Positions 10,477 to 18,470 of a DNA stretch of 64,000 bases are shown here, in pieces. The notes under the pieces were generated by a model that worked only from the letters and a program-made list of their open reading frames with translations, searched no databases and was not told the DNA's origin. The DNA lies in contig NZ_LMMZ01000001.1 in NCBI RefSeq assembly GCF_001422885.1, positions 500,565-564,564 on the forward strand, given 5' to 3'. Both the position numbers and the translations under genes were made by a program. Position 1 is the stretch's first letter. The number at the start of each line of letters is the position of its first letter. Source of the DNA: Methylobacterium sp. Leaf104 (lineage in GTDB: Bacteria > Pseudomonadota > Alphaproteobacteria > Rhizobiales > Beijerinckiaceae).

Positions 10477-11364
10477 TTAGTAGGAGCCGAACTTGTAGTT
10501 CAGGCCGGCGCGGACGACGACGAACTCGTCGGAGCGGCGGTTGGTGTAGCCGGAGGCGGCGGTCGCGTAGTTGGTGTTGATGCGGTAGGTCTGGCCGGTG
10601 GAGTTCGAGAACGCGAACACGCCGTTGTTGGCGTTGTCGCGGTCGAGGTTCACGTACAGGCCTTCGACCTTCAGCGTGACGGCCGAGGACTTGAAGAAGT
10701 TCAGGAACGAGTCGGTGGGGAGCGCGTACTCGATGCCGCCGCCGGCGGTCCAGCCGGTGCGGAAGTCGTTGCGGCTGCTGTTGGGCAGGCCGAAGTCGGA
10801 GCCGCCGCCGCCGCCGTAGGCGAAGCCGCCGGTGCCGTACACGAGGGTGCGGTCGAAGGCGTAGCCGAGACGACCGCGGACGGTGCCGAAGTAGTCGAGG
10901 CCCGACAGGCCGTTCGGGTTGACCGGGGTCAGGTCGGGGTTCAGGGCGCCGACGATGTTGGTGTAGCGGTTCCGGCTGTTGCCGAAGTCGACGTACTGGG
11001 CGTCGGCCTCGACGCCGACGACGAAGCCCGAGCCCGGGGTGAACTGGTAGTTGTAGCCGATCTGGCCGCCGCCGACGAAGCCTTCGTTGTTGTTACGGCC
11101 GCCGAACGCACCGGCGCCGACGCCGGCCGGGGTGCCGACGTAGATCGGCGACAGGGCGACCACGGTGGTCGGGCCGTTGTTGTCGTTGCCCGTGCCGAAG
11201 CCGTAGCCGGCGTTGAAACCAGCGTAGAAGCCGGTCCAGGTGAACACCGGCACCGGCACGAACACCGGCGGCGGAGCCTGGCGACGCGGAAGGTCGGCGG
11301 CGAAGGCGGAGCCGGCGAGAGCGATGCCGGCGAGCGCGGTGGCGCTGCGAAGGAAGGATTTCAT
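10477..11364 (-). CDS. outer-membrane beta-barrel protein (Omp25/31-like porin family)
   Basis: 295 aa. A clear signal peptide (KSFLRSATALAGIALAGSAFA, cut before ADLP) precedes a proline-rich stretch and the WTGFYAGFNAGYGFG opening typical of Rhizobiales Omp25/31 barrels. Alternating aromatic and polar strands continue to the C-terminus, which ends VVRAGLNYKFGSY with the terminal aromatic residue expected for BAM insertion. The start is followed closely by the signal peptide and preceded by GAGGACC. Probably abundant and structural, with its own terminator; no pore specificity can be read from sequence. Confidence 0.88.
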   Translation of the reverse strand: MKSFLRSATALAGIALAGSAFAADLPRRQAPPPVFVPVPVFTWTGFYAGFNAGYGFGTGNDNNGPTTVVALSPIYVGTPAGVGAGAFGGRNNNEGFVGGGQIGYNYQFTPGSGFVVGVEADAQYVDFGNSRNRYTNIVGALNPDLTPVNPNGLSGLDYFGTVRGRLGYAFDRTLVYGTGGFAYGGGGGSDFGLPNSSRNDFRTGWTAGGGIEYALPTDSFLNFFKSSAVTLKVEGLYVNLDRDNANNGVFAFSNSTGQTYRINTNYATAASGYTNRRSDEFVVVRAGLNYKFGSY

Positions 11365-11629
11365 GATCTGGTCCTCTAACCGTTACGCACCGGCGCCCCT
11401 TTTGCTGGTGGCGTCCGCTGCAGTTCCCCGTCTTTAAGCCAGCAGCGAGCGAGAAGCTGTTGCGTTGCGATCACGCCAGCCGCAGCGAAGGCGGCCCCTT
11501 TGTGGCGATGCTCGTCTTATTCTCACCCACTCCGTGAACACCGAACGCGCGTGAATGGCCAAGGTTCACCAACGGCCACGCTTTTTTCGCGGCCGGCGAT
11601 TGACAAAGTGTCGCAGCCCGGAGGGCGGC

Positions 11630-12418
11630 TCAGCCGGCGAGCGTGATCGCGGAGATCAGGCGGCCGTAGTCCGGCTCGGCCCGATGGGTGGTCCGGCGGT
11701 AGCTGTAGAAGAGGTCCGGGTCTGCATAGGTGCAGCGCCCGAGGTCGCCGGCCTGCCCCACCCCGGCCTCCGCGAGGCGCGCCCGGATGAAGCCCGGCAG
11801 GTCGAACTGCGCGTGGTCCGCGCGAGCCCCCGTCCCGAGGAAGCGCTCGAAGCCCGGGGCCTCCGCCCGGAAGCGCGCGATGAAGTCGGGGCCGACCTCG
11901 TAGGAGGGCTGCGCGATCGTCGGGCCCAGCACCGCGACGATGCGGCCGCGCTCGGCACCGAGGCCCTCCATGGCCGCCACGGTCCGCTCGATCACCCCGC
12001 CGAGGGCCCCCTTCCAGCCGGCATGGGCCGCGCCGACGACGCGGTTGTGCGGGTCGGCGAACAGGATCGGCCCGCAATCGGCCGTGGCGATCCCGAGGGC
12101 GAGGCCCGGAACCCGCGTCACCATCCCGTCGGCCTGCGGACGGTCGGCGAGGGCGATCGGCGCCTCCACCACGACCACCTCCGGGGAATGGACCTGGTAC
12201 AGGCTGACGAGCGCGTCCTCGGCCACGCCGAGGTGCCGGCTCATCCGGCCCCGGTTCTGCGCCACGTGATCGGGCGCGTCGTTCGAGCCGAGGCCGCCGT
12301 TGAGAGCGGCGTAGATTCCTTCTGAGACTCCGCCGCGCCGCGTGAAGAAGGCGTGCCGGATGCCAGGGAGACCGGAGAGGTCGGGCGATTCCAGCGAGTC
12401 GGGCAGGTCGCGCGTCAT
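11630..12418 (-). CDS. pgeF: laccase-domain multicopper polyphenol oxidase family (YfiH/PgeF)
   Basis: 262 aa. Conserved blocks are HAFFTRRGGVSEG, QVHSPEV (His), TADCGPILF (Cys) and GAAHAGWKGALGG (His), the set that forms the metal-binding site in YfiH proteins. Members have been described as peptidoglycan-editing factors that remove mis-incorporated residues and as purine nucleoside phosphorylases, so the older laccase name is doubtful. I start at MTRDLPDSLESPDL, which matches the family N-terminus; the frame runs 45 codons further upstream with arginine-rich, unlikely sequence. Confidence 0.88.
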   Translation of the reverse strand: MTRDLPDSLESPDLSGLPGIRHAFFTRRGGVSEGIYAALNGGLGSNDAPDHVAQNRGRMSRHLGVAEDALVSLYQVHSPEVVVVEAPIALADRPQADGMVTRVPGLALGIATADCGPILFADPHNRVVGAAHAGWKGALGGVIERTVAAMEGLGAERGRIVAVLGPTIAQPSYEVGPDFIARFRAEAPGFERFLGTGARADHAQFDLPGFIRARLAEAGVGQAGDLGRCTYADPDLFYSYRRTTHRAEPDYGRLISAITLAG

Positions 12419-12582
12419 GGTCACATCGATCCTCGGCACTTCGATCCTCGAACGGTCTTGGACGGCGCGCGGCGACGGGCCGGCGCCTGCCTCTATCACG
12501 GACATCCGATGGCGCGAGGGGACGGAACGAACCGCGGGCGCCTCGCCGGCCACAGCCTGAAGTCGTGGCTCTTTACGGTTCG

Positions 12583-12597
12583 TTAAGCATGTTTTGA
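12583..12597 (+). promoter_or_regulatory. candidate CtrA-type box
   Basis: TTAA-N7-TTGA (GTTAAGCATGTTTTGA) 33 bp before the ATG of the coiled-coil protein. The CtrA consensus is TTAA-N7-TTAA, so seven of eight bases agree. The patch is AT-rich against a G+C-rich background. CtrA regulates cell-cycle and motility genes in alphaproteobacteria. Confidence 0.4.
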
Positions 12598-12629
12598 TCG
12601 GATGCGTCGCAAGAGTCGAGGATCAGCCG

Positions 12630-13190
12630 ATGTCGGAAGCAGCCCGCCACCAAGCCCCGTACGAGCCGGCATCCCGGCCGCAGCCCGGTCCGCTGCGGGA
12701 TTGGCTGGCGGCGATGAAGGCGGCGACCAATCCGGCCGAGACCCAGCCCGCCGCCGCGCCCGCACAGGCCGAGGAGGTCCGCTCGACGGACCAGGGAAAA
12801 GCCTGGACCCCGCGCGTCGTGACGCCGGCGCCCGTCGCGGCGGATGCCGCCGAGGCCGACGTCTCGGACCTGATGGCCGAGAACATCATGCTGAAGGCCA
12901 AGCTCAAGGTCGAGAGCGACCGCTACGATGCGCTCCAGGGCGTCATCGCCCGCGAGTTGCGCAACCTGCGCGCCCATGTCGAGGCCGAGATGCGCGAGTT
13001 CGAGGAGGTGCGCATGGAGCGCGACCGCCTCACCGCCGCCCAGGGCGCGTTCGAGCGGGAGGTCCGCGACCTCCAGGCGAAGATGGCGGCCGATGCCGTG
13101 CAACTGACCGAGATGCGGAGCGAGCGCGATCTCTGGGCCGCTCGCGCCGAGGCGCTGGCGCAGCCGATCTTCCAAAAGCGCAGCGCCTGA
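12630..13190 (+). CDS. uncharacterised coiled-coil protein
   Basis: 186 aa. The first 80 residues are low-complexity (Ala/Pro/Glu); residues about 80-175 form a long charged heptad-like coiled coil (LMAENIMLKAKLKVESDRYD onward, then EVRMERDRLTAAQGAFEREV). No signal peptide, membrane segment or catalytic motif. The start MSEAARHQ is preferred over an in-frame ATG 36 nt upstream, because the upstream one lies against the candidate CtrA box. Its possible cell-cycle control is an inference from that box alone. Function unknown. Confidence 0.75.
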   Translation: MSEAARHQAPYEPASRPQPGPLRDWLAAMKAATNPAETQPAAAPAQAEEVRSTDQGKAWTPRVVTPAPVAADAAEADVSDLMAENIMLKAKLKVESDRYDALQGVIARELRNLRAHVEAEMREFEEVRMERDRLTAAQGAFEREVRDLQAKMAADAVQLTEMRSERDLWAARAEALAQPIFQKRSA

Positions 13191-13259
13191 CGCCGCGGAG
13201 GCTCCGGTGCGGTCCTGGGACGTCCAGGCCCTTGGGGGGCGAGGGATACCGAAACATCG

Positions 13260-13287
13260 AAGGGCCGCCCCGTGAGGGGCGGCCCTT
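13260..13287 (-). terminator. strong hairpin downstream of the small ORF
   Basis: Perfect 12-bp stem, AAGGGCCGCCCC (13260-13271) and GGGGCGGCCCTT (13276-13287), with loop GTGA. It lies 54 bp past the small ORF stop on the minus strand and 69 bp past the stop of the coiled-coil gene on the plus strand. No long T-run follows in either direction. Confidence 0.65.
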
Positions 13288-13341
13288 CCATTGCCGAACC
13301 GCTGTATCGTCCGGCCGAAACTGTCGCGTTCGCTTCGAGCG

Positions 13342-13413
13342 CTAGAAGGCTGCGCCGGAGGCGACGGTCCAGGTCCGGGAGGCCGTGGTGAGCGGCTGAT
13401 GACAATGAGACAC
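13342..13413 (-). CDS. 23-residue small ORF with a maximal Shine-Dalgarno
   Basis: On the minus strand a GTG codon opens a 23-codon frame closed by TAG; the predicted peptide begins MSHCHQPLTTASRTWT and ends VASGAAF. Immediately upstream is AAAGGAGGTGATCCA, the exact complement of the 16S rRNA 3' tail, ending directly at the GTG. No comparable ribosome site exists elsewhere in the window. A hairpin follows 54 bp downstream and no gene follows on this strand for about 900 bp, so it looks like a stand-alone short transcript rather than an attenuator. Too short for composition tests; function unknown. Confidence 0.55.
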   Translation of the reverse strand: MSHCHQPLTTASRTWTVASGAAF

Positions 13414-13444
13414 TGGATCACCTCCTTTCGTTCGTTGCGGGTGA

Positions 13445-13473
13445 GCCGAAGTTAGTCAGCCCCATCCGGTTTG
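13445..13473 (-). promoter_or_regulatory. candidate promoter of the small ORF
   Basis: Minus strand: TTTTCA, 17-bp spacer, TAACTT, about 35-60 bp upstream of the GTG start at 13413. Each hexamer is only a partial match to the sigma-70 consensus; the spacing is ideal. Confidence 0.35.
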
Positions 13474-13643
13474 AAAAGGCCCGCGCCCGCGCCCATCCGC
13501 CGCTGCCCGCGTCGGCGCCCGGCTGCCGCGGCCGGCCGGCTGGCCTCGGCCCCGCCGGAGGTCTAAAGCTTCGGGCCTTCCCCTCGCGGGGTGCCGCGAC
13601 GCGAGCACGCGCCCCCCCAAAGGCCACGGACCCGCCCCTCCCC

Positions 13644-14729
13644 ATGTCCACAGCCCTGCGGATGCCGGCGCCCGACGACGCGGCGCTCGACCCGGATGCC
13701 ATGCGCCAGCCGTTGCCCGACGCCTGGTACTGCGTCGGCCGCTCCGAATCCCTGAAGCCGGGGGTCCTGCGGGCCGTCGAGCTGAACGGCGAACAGATCG
13801 TCCTCGGCCGCGAGGCGTCCGGCGCCCCCTTCGCGCTCCGCGACCGCTGCCCCCATCGCGGCATGGCCCTGTCGAAGGGCCGCTTCGCGGGCGATGAACT
13901 GACCTGTCCGTTCCATGGCTGGCGCTTCGGTACCGACGGGCGCTGCCGCGACGTGCCGACCCTTTCGGCGTCCGACAACGCCGACTTCTCGCGCATCGCG
14001 GTGCAGCGCTTTCCCATCCGCGAGAGCGCGGGCTTCGCCTGGGTCAATCCCTATCTCGGGCCGGAAACCGGCTCGCCGCCCGCGGCCTTGCCGGAGCTCG
14101 GATTCCAGGCGGCCGGCTCCCTGGTGGTCGAGCTCGTGGTCGAGGCCTCCTTCGACCTGACGACGCTCAGCCTCGTCGATCCGGGCCACGTCGCCTTCGT
14201 CCACGATTCCTGGTGGTTCCGCCCCTCCAAGGAGTTGCGCGAGAAGGTCAAGACCTTCACGCCGACGCCGCACGGCTTCACCATGACGAGCCACGCCACC
14301 ACGACGAGTTCGCCCGTCTACCGGCTGCTCGGCGGCGTGCCCGCGGTGGAAATCGAGTTCCGCCTTCCGGGCGTGCGGCTGGAGCGGATCGAGGCCGGGG
14401 CGAAGCGGGTCGCGAACTACACCTTCGCGACGCCGCTGACCCAGAGCCGGACCCTGCTCACCAACGCCCTGTACTGGAACATGCCGGCGCTGAATCTCCT
14501 GAAGCCCCTGGCGCGGCCGCTGATGCGCCAGTTCCTCACCCAGGACCAGCAGGTGCTGCAGCACGCCCAGGCCGGCCTCGACCGCAAGCCGACCATGGTG
14601 CTGTTCGGCCAGGGCGACCTGCCGTCGCAATGGTACTTCCGCCTCAAGCGCGAGGCGCTCCAGGCCGCCCGCGAGGGGCGGCGCTTCGCCAACCCGCTGG
14701 CGCGGCAGGAGCTGCGCTGGCGCTCGTGA
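13644..14729 (+). CDS. Rieske-type aromatic ring-hydroxylating oxygenase
   Basis: 361 aa. The N-terminal Rieske [2Fe-2S] domain has C69-P-H71-R-G-M and C88-P-F-H91-G-W. The catalytic domain has the mononuclear iron motif D179-x2-H182-x4-H187 (VDPGHVAFVH), with a helical C-terminus. Size and layout match oxygenases of the vanillate O-demethylase/PobA-like group, which hydroxylate or O-demethylate aromatic acids. No ferredoxin, reductase or aromatic-catabolism gene is nearby, so both the electron donor and the substrate are unknown. The next gene is 98 nt downstream on the same strand. Confidence 0.88.
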   Translation: MSTALRMPAPDDAALDPDAMRQPLPDAWYCVGRSESLKPGVLRAVELNGEQIVLGREASGAPFALRDRCPHRGMALSKGRFAGDELTCPFHGWRFGTDGRCRDVPTLSASDNADFSRIAVQRFPIRESAGFAWVNPYLGPETGSPPAALPELGFQAAGSLVVELVVEASFDLTTLSLVDPGHVAFVHDSWWFRPSKELREKVKTFTPTPHGFTMTSHATTTSSPVYRLLGGVPAVEIEFRLPGVRLERIEAGAKRVANYTFATPLTQSRTLLTNALYWNMPALNLLKPLARPLMRQFLTQDQQVLQHAQAGLDRKPTMVLFGQGDLPSQWYFRLKREALQAAREGRRFANPLARQELRWRS

Positions 14730-14827
14730 TCTCCCGGCACGGCCGCGCCGGGCTGCGAAAGGTCCTGCCAGCTGCGATGCGTGGCCGCGCCGCTTGATCG
14801 GCGCGCCGCAGCCGCCATCTCGGGTCC

Positions 14828-15904
14828 ATGAAACGGCACAGTTTGATCAAGGCGTTGAGCGCCGCCACGGTGATGACGCTCGGCGGGGTCGGCTATGCCG
14901 CCCATCGGCGTGGGCGAAACCCCTATTACCGCGGGCCGCGCAGCGACCACTTCGACGGCGTCCGCTTCCACGGCCCGGACCAGCCGGCGGACAAGACCCT
15001 CGGCGACCTGGCCCGCTGGCGCTCCCGGCGCGGGGTCGACAGTCCCCTGCGCCAGGCCTGGCCGGCCTCGCACCCGAGTCCCTACGCACCCGACAGGCCT
15101 CCGGAGCGCGTCTCCGGCCTGCGCGTCACCCTGATCGGCCATGCGAGCTACCTGTTCCAGGTCGCCGGCCGCAACATCCTGGTCGATCCCGTCTATGCCC
15201 ACCGGGCGAGCCCGGTGAAATTCGCCGGCCCCAAACGCGTGAACCCGCCGGGGATCGCCTTCGCGGACCTGCCCCCGATCGACGCGGTGCTGATCACCCA
15301 CAACCATTACGACCACCTCGACGGGCCGACGGTGGCGCGGCTCTGGCAGGCGCACCAGCCGCTGATCCTCGCCCCCCTCGGCAACGAGGCGATCCTGCGC
15401 GCCTACGACGACACCCTGCACGTGGAGACCCGCGACTGGGGCCAGTCTGTGGATCTCGGCGGCGGCCTGACCATCCACCTCACCCCCGCCCACCATTGGT
15501 CGGCCCGCGGCCTCAACGACCGCCGCATGGCCCTGTGGTGCTCCTTCGTGCTCACCACCCCGGTGGGCGTGCACTACCATTCGGGCGATACCGGCCTGCG
15601 CGACGGGGCGACGTTCCGGGAGGCCCGCACCCGGTTCGGGCCGCCGCGCCTCGCCACCCTGCCGATCGGGGCCTACGAGCCGCGCTGGTTCATGAAGGAC
15701 CAGCACATGAACCCGGCCGAGGCCGTCGAGGCCGGGCTCCTGCTCGGCGCCGACCAGATGCTCGGCCACCACTGGGGCACCTTCCAGCTCACCGACGAGG
15801 GGATCGAGCAGCCGGTGGAGGCCCTGGCGCAGGCCCGCGCCGAGCGGGGCATCGCGCCGGAGCGCTTCCTCGCCATGCGGCCGGGTCAGGTCTGGGAGGG
15901 ATAG
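14828..15904 (+). CDS. MBL-fold metal-dependent hydrolase (NAPE-PLD/UlaG-like)
   Basis: 358 aa. The zinc motif H158-x-H160-x-D162-H163 (THNHYDHLDG) is intact, followed by HHWSARG and FHSGD-like (YHSGDTG) metal-binding turns, and GHHWGTF near the C-terminus. This pattern is that of the N-acyl-phosphatidylethanolamine phospholipase D-like branch of beta-lactamase-fold proteins, which suggests a phosphodiester substrate. The N-terminus is hydrophobic (LIKALSAATVMTLGGVGYAA) and could anchor or export it. It follows the Rieske gene; any functional link is unproven. Confidence 0.85.
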   Translation: MKRHSLIKALSAATVMTLGGVGYAAHRRGRNPYYRGPRSDHFDGVRFHGPDQPADKTLGDLARWRSRRGVDSPLRQAWPASHPSPYAPDRPPERVSGLRVTLIGHASYLFQVAGRNILVDPVYAHRASPVKFAGPKRVNPPGIAFADLPPIDAVLITHNHYDHLDGPTVARLWQAHQPLILAPLGNEAILRAYDDTLHVETRDWGQSVDLGGGLTIHLTPAHHWSARGLNDRRMALWCSFVLTTPVGVHYHSGDTGLRDGATFREARTRFGPPRLATLPIGAYEPRWFMKDQHMNPAEAVEAGLLLGADQMLGHHWGTFQLTDEGIEQPVEALAQARAERGIAPERFLAMRPGQVWEG

Positions 15905-15913
15905 GATGCGCCT

Positions 15914-15948
15914 GCCCGGATCGGAGGTCGGACGCCGTCGATCCGGGC
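15914..15948. terminator. bidirectional hairpin between MBL hydrolase and hslU
   Basis: Perfect 10-bp arms GCCCGGATCG (15914-15923) and CGATCCGGGC (15939-15948) in the 53-bp gap between convergent genes; 15-nt loop and no T-tract. Confidence 0.5.
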
Positions 15949-15957
15949 GCCGTGCCG

Positions 15958-17271
15958 TCAGAGGATGAAGCGGCTCAGATCCGCGTTGGCCGCCAGGCTC
16001 TCGACCCGGGCGCGCACGTAGGCGGCGTCGATCGGCACGGTCTCGCCGGAGCGGTCGGTGGCCGTGAAGGAGATCTCGTCGATGACCCGCTCCAGCACGG
16101 TCTGGAGCCGGCGCGCGCCGATGTTCTCCACCGAGTTGTTCACGTCGACGGCGACGCGGGCCAGGGCGTCCACCGCGTCCGCGCTGAATTCGAGGGTGAC
16201 CCCCTCGGTCTTCATCAGCGCCACCGTCTGCTTCAGCAGGCTCGCCTCCGTCGAGGTGAGGATCTGGCGGAAATCCTCGACGGTCAGCGGCTGCAGCTCG
16301 ACGCGGATCGGCAGGCGGCCCTGCAGCTCCGGCAGGAGGTCGGAGGGCTTCGAGACGTGGAAGGCGCCGCTGGCGATGAACAGGATGTGGTCGGTCTTCA
16401 CCGGCCCGTGCTTCGTCGCCACGGTGGTGCCCTCGATCAGGGGCAGGAGATCGCGCTGCACGCCCTCGCGGGAGACGTCGGCCGAGGAGCGGCCTTCGCG
16501 GGCGCAGATCTTGTCGATCTCGTCGAGGAAGACGATCCCGTTGTCCTCGACCTCGCGGATCGCCTCCTGCGTCAGGGATTCGGCGTCGACGAGCTTGTCG
16601 GATTCCTCGGCGAGCAGGGGCGCGTAGGCGTCGCGCACGGTCATCCGGCGCGGTTTGCCCTTCTGGCCGCCCAGCGCCTTGCCGAGCATGTCGCCGAGGT
16701 TCACCGCGCCCATGGAGGCGCCGGGCATGCCGGGGATCTCGAACATCGGCAGGCCGCCCGGGGCGCCGCCCGCGAGCTCGATCTCGACCTCCTTGTCGTC
16801 GATCTCACTCGCTCGCAGCTTCTTGCGGAAGCTGTCGCGGGTGGCCTGGCTCGCCGTCGGGCCGACGAGGGCGTCGAGGATGCGGGCCTCGGCGGCCGCC
16901 TCCGCCTTGGCCTTCACCGAACGGCGCTTCTCCTCGCGCTTGAGGCCGATACCGACCTCCACGAGGTCGCGCACGATCTGCTCCACGTCGCGGCCGACAT
17001 AGCCGACCTCGGTGAACTTGGTGGCCTCGATCTTGAGAAAGGGGGCGCCGGCGAGGCGCGCCAGGCGGCGGGCGATCTCGGTCTTTCCGCAGCCGGTCGG
17101 CCCGATCATCAGGATGTTCTTCGGGGCGACCTCCTCGCGCAGGGGGCCGGTGAGCTGCTGCCGGCGCCAGCGGTTGCGCAGCGCGATGGCGACGGCGCGC
17201 TTGGCGTCGGCCTGCCCGACGATGAAGCGGTCGAGTTCCGAGACGATCTCGCGGGGAGAGAAGGTGGTCAT
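15958..17271 (-). CDS. hslU: ATP-dependent protease ATPase subunit HslU
   Basis: 437 aa, typical length. It unfolds substrates and feeds them to HslV. Walker A GPTGCGKT at residues 57-64, Walker [10 protein letters not shown], an I-domain rich in charged residues, sensor region, and the conserved C-terminal tail ending ADLSRFIL that inserts into HslV. Its ATG overlaps by one base the TGA of the membrane protein gene upstream (TGATG), so translation is probably coupled. Unusually it is separated from hslV by two unrelated genes. Confidence 0.97.
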   Translation of the reverse strand: MTTFSPREIVSELDRFIVGQADAKRAVAIALRNRWRRQQLTGPLREEVAPKNILMIGPTGCGKTEIARRLARLAGAPFLKIEATKFTEVGYVGRDVEQIVRDLVEVGIGLKREEKRRSVKAKAEAAAEARILDALVGPTASQATRDSFRKKLRASEIDDKEVEIELAGGAPGGLPMFEIPGMPGASMGAVNLGDMLGKALGGQKGKPRRMTVRDAYAPLLAEESDKLVDAESLTQEAIREVEDNGIVFLDEIDKICAREGRSSADVSREGVQRDLLPLIEGTTVATKHGPVKTDHILFIASGAFHVSKPSDLLPELQGRLPIRVELQPLTVEDFRQILTSTEASLLKQTVALMKTEGVTLEFSADAVDALARVAVDVNNSVENIGARRLQTVLERVIDEISFTATDRSGETVPIDAAYVRARVESLAANADLSRFIL

Positions 17272-18341
17272 CACGCTCCGATCGGGTGCGGCAGCCGGGC
17301 TGCCAGGGGGCGGGGGAGGGCGCGCAGCAGCAGCGCGCGCAAGGGGTGCCAGCCGGCGCTGAGCGCCAGGATGAAGGCCCCGAGGGTGAGGAGGCTCAGG
17401 GGAACGGTGCTGCCGGCGAATCCCGCCTCGCGCACCAGGGCGCCGAGGGCGAGGCCGGCATAGACGAGGCCGGAGACGAGGAGGGCGCGCCGGTCCACCG
17501 CCAGGGCGATGCCCGCGAGGCCGAGGACGATGGCCAGCACCCCGAGGGTCGCCGCCTGTCCGCCGCCCGCGGTCAGGCTCCCGAGGATCGGGTGGACGAT
17601 GAGCGGGGCGGCCAGCAGGTGCAGCCAGAAGGCGATGTCGGTGCGCCGGCTGACGCGGGCCGGATCGGCCAGATCGAAGCGCATGGCGAGCGCGAACACG
17701 CCGAGCCCGGCGGCGATGAACAGGCCGTCGCGGGCTGCGCGCGTCAGGTCCGGTGCCGCGGCGAGCAGCAGCCCGAAGACGAGGGCGCAGAGGGCCGCCG
17801 CCCCGGCCGCCACCGTGATCGGCACCGCGAAGCGCCGGTAGTGCAGGGTCACGAGGAGGAGGGTCGCCAGGGCGCCGCCGATCAGCGGAAGCGGGCCGAG
17901 CCGGGGATCCGCCGTCAGGTCGAGGAGGGTCGGCCAGCTCGCGCCGGCGCGGCCCGGACCGGCGAGCGCGAAGGCCGCCGCCGACTGCACCGCCAGCGCG
18001 AAGACCACCAGGAGGACGATGCTCGGCAGCGCCATCCGGCGCCGGCGGGTGAAGAACTCGGCGAGGCCCCAGGCCAGGGCGGCGATCAGGGCGTAGCCGG
18101 GCGCCGGCCCCAGCGCCGACAGGCCGAAATGCGCGCAGGCGCCCAGGAACAGGAACAGGCCCAGGGTGACGAAGATGTCGGCGAAGCCCGAGACGAAGCG
18201 CAGGCGCTCGTCGTCGCGCGGCTCGTCGATCCCGGCTCCCCGCGCCGCGTCCGCCCGCGACAGGCGGTCCAGGGAAGCGGCCTGGATCTCGGTGATGATG
18301 CCCTCGGCCACGGCGCGGCGAAGGTGGTCGGCGGTGATCAC
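17271..18341 (-). CDS. multi-pass membrane protein, DUF2157-like
   Basis: 356 aa. A soluble N-terminal helix pair ([29 protein letters not shown]) is followed by roughly ten hydrophobic segments, for example [18 protein letters not shown] and [20 protein letters not shown]. The N-terminal motif recalls DUF2157-type proteins, whose function is not known. It lies directly before hslU with a one-base overlap and 129 nt after the chemoreceptor. That makes it a candidate partner or substrate adaptor of HslUV only by position. No catalytic motif seen. Confidence 0.75.
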   Translation of the reverse strand: MITADHLRRAVAEGIITEIQAASLDRLSRADAARGAGIDEPRDDERLRFVSGFADIFVTLGLFLFLGACAHFGLSALGPAPGYALIAALAWGLAEFFTRRRRMALPSIVLLVVFALAVQSAAAFALAGPGRAGASWPTLLDLTADPRLGPLPLIGGALATLLLVTLHYRRFAVPITVAAGAAALCALVFGLLLAAAPDLTRAARDGLFIAAGLGVFALAMRFDLADPARVSRRTDIAFWLHLLAAPLIVHPILGSLTAGGGQAATLGVLAIVLGLAGIALAVDRRALLVSGLVYAGLALGALVREAGFAGSTVPLSLLTLGAFILALSAGWHPLRALLLRALPRPLAARLPHPIGA

Positions 18342-18470
18342 GACGGAACCTCGCGGTGGGTCGCCCCGGGGGAAGCCGGGGCGATGCCGCGTCGGGCGGG
18401 AGAGGGGGCTGGCTGACGCACGCCCCCGACTTAAGCGCGTCGCGCCGCCCTTTCCAGTCGTCCCCGCGTC

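Larger units (their letters stand above)
13191..13643. other. intergenic region holding a small ORF and a hairpin
   Basis: 453 bp without a long gene. It contains the 23-codon minus-strand ORF at 13342-13413, its candidate promoter upstream, and a strong hairpin at 13260-13287. The stretch 13480-13640 before the Rieske gene shows nothing recognisable. Confidence 0.6.

Noticed and set aside
11600..11605. TTGACA as a promoter -35
   Set aside because: It points into the 3' end of a gene on the other strand and no -10 lies at 16-18 bp.
13404..13426. 3' end of a 16S rRNA gene
   Set aside because: The + strand matches the GGATCACCTCCTTTC tail, but no other 16S helix or conserved block lies upstream; the match is the complement of an unusually strong Shine-Dalgarno.
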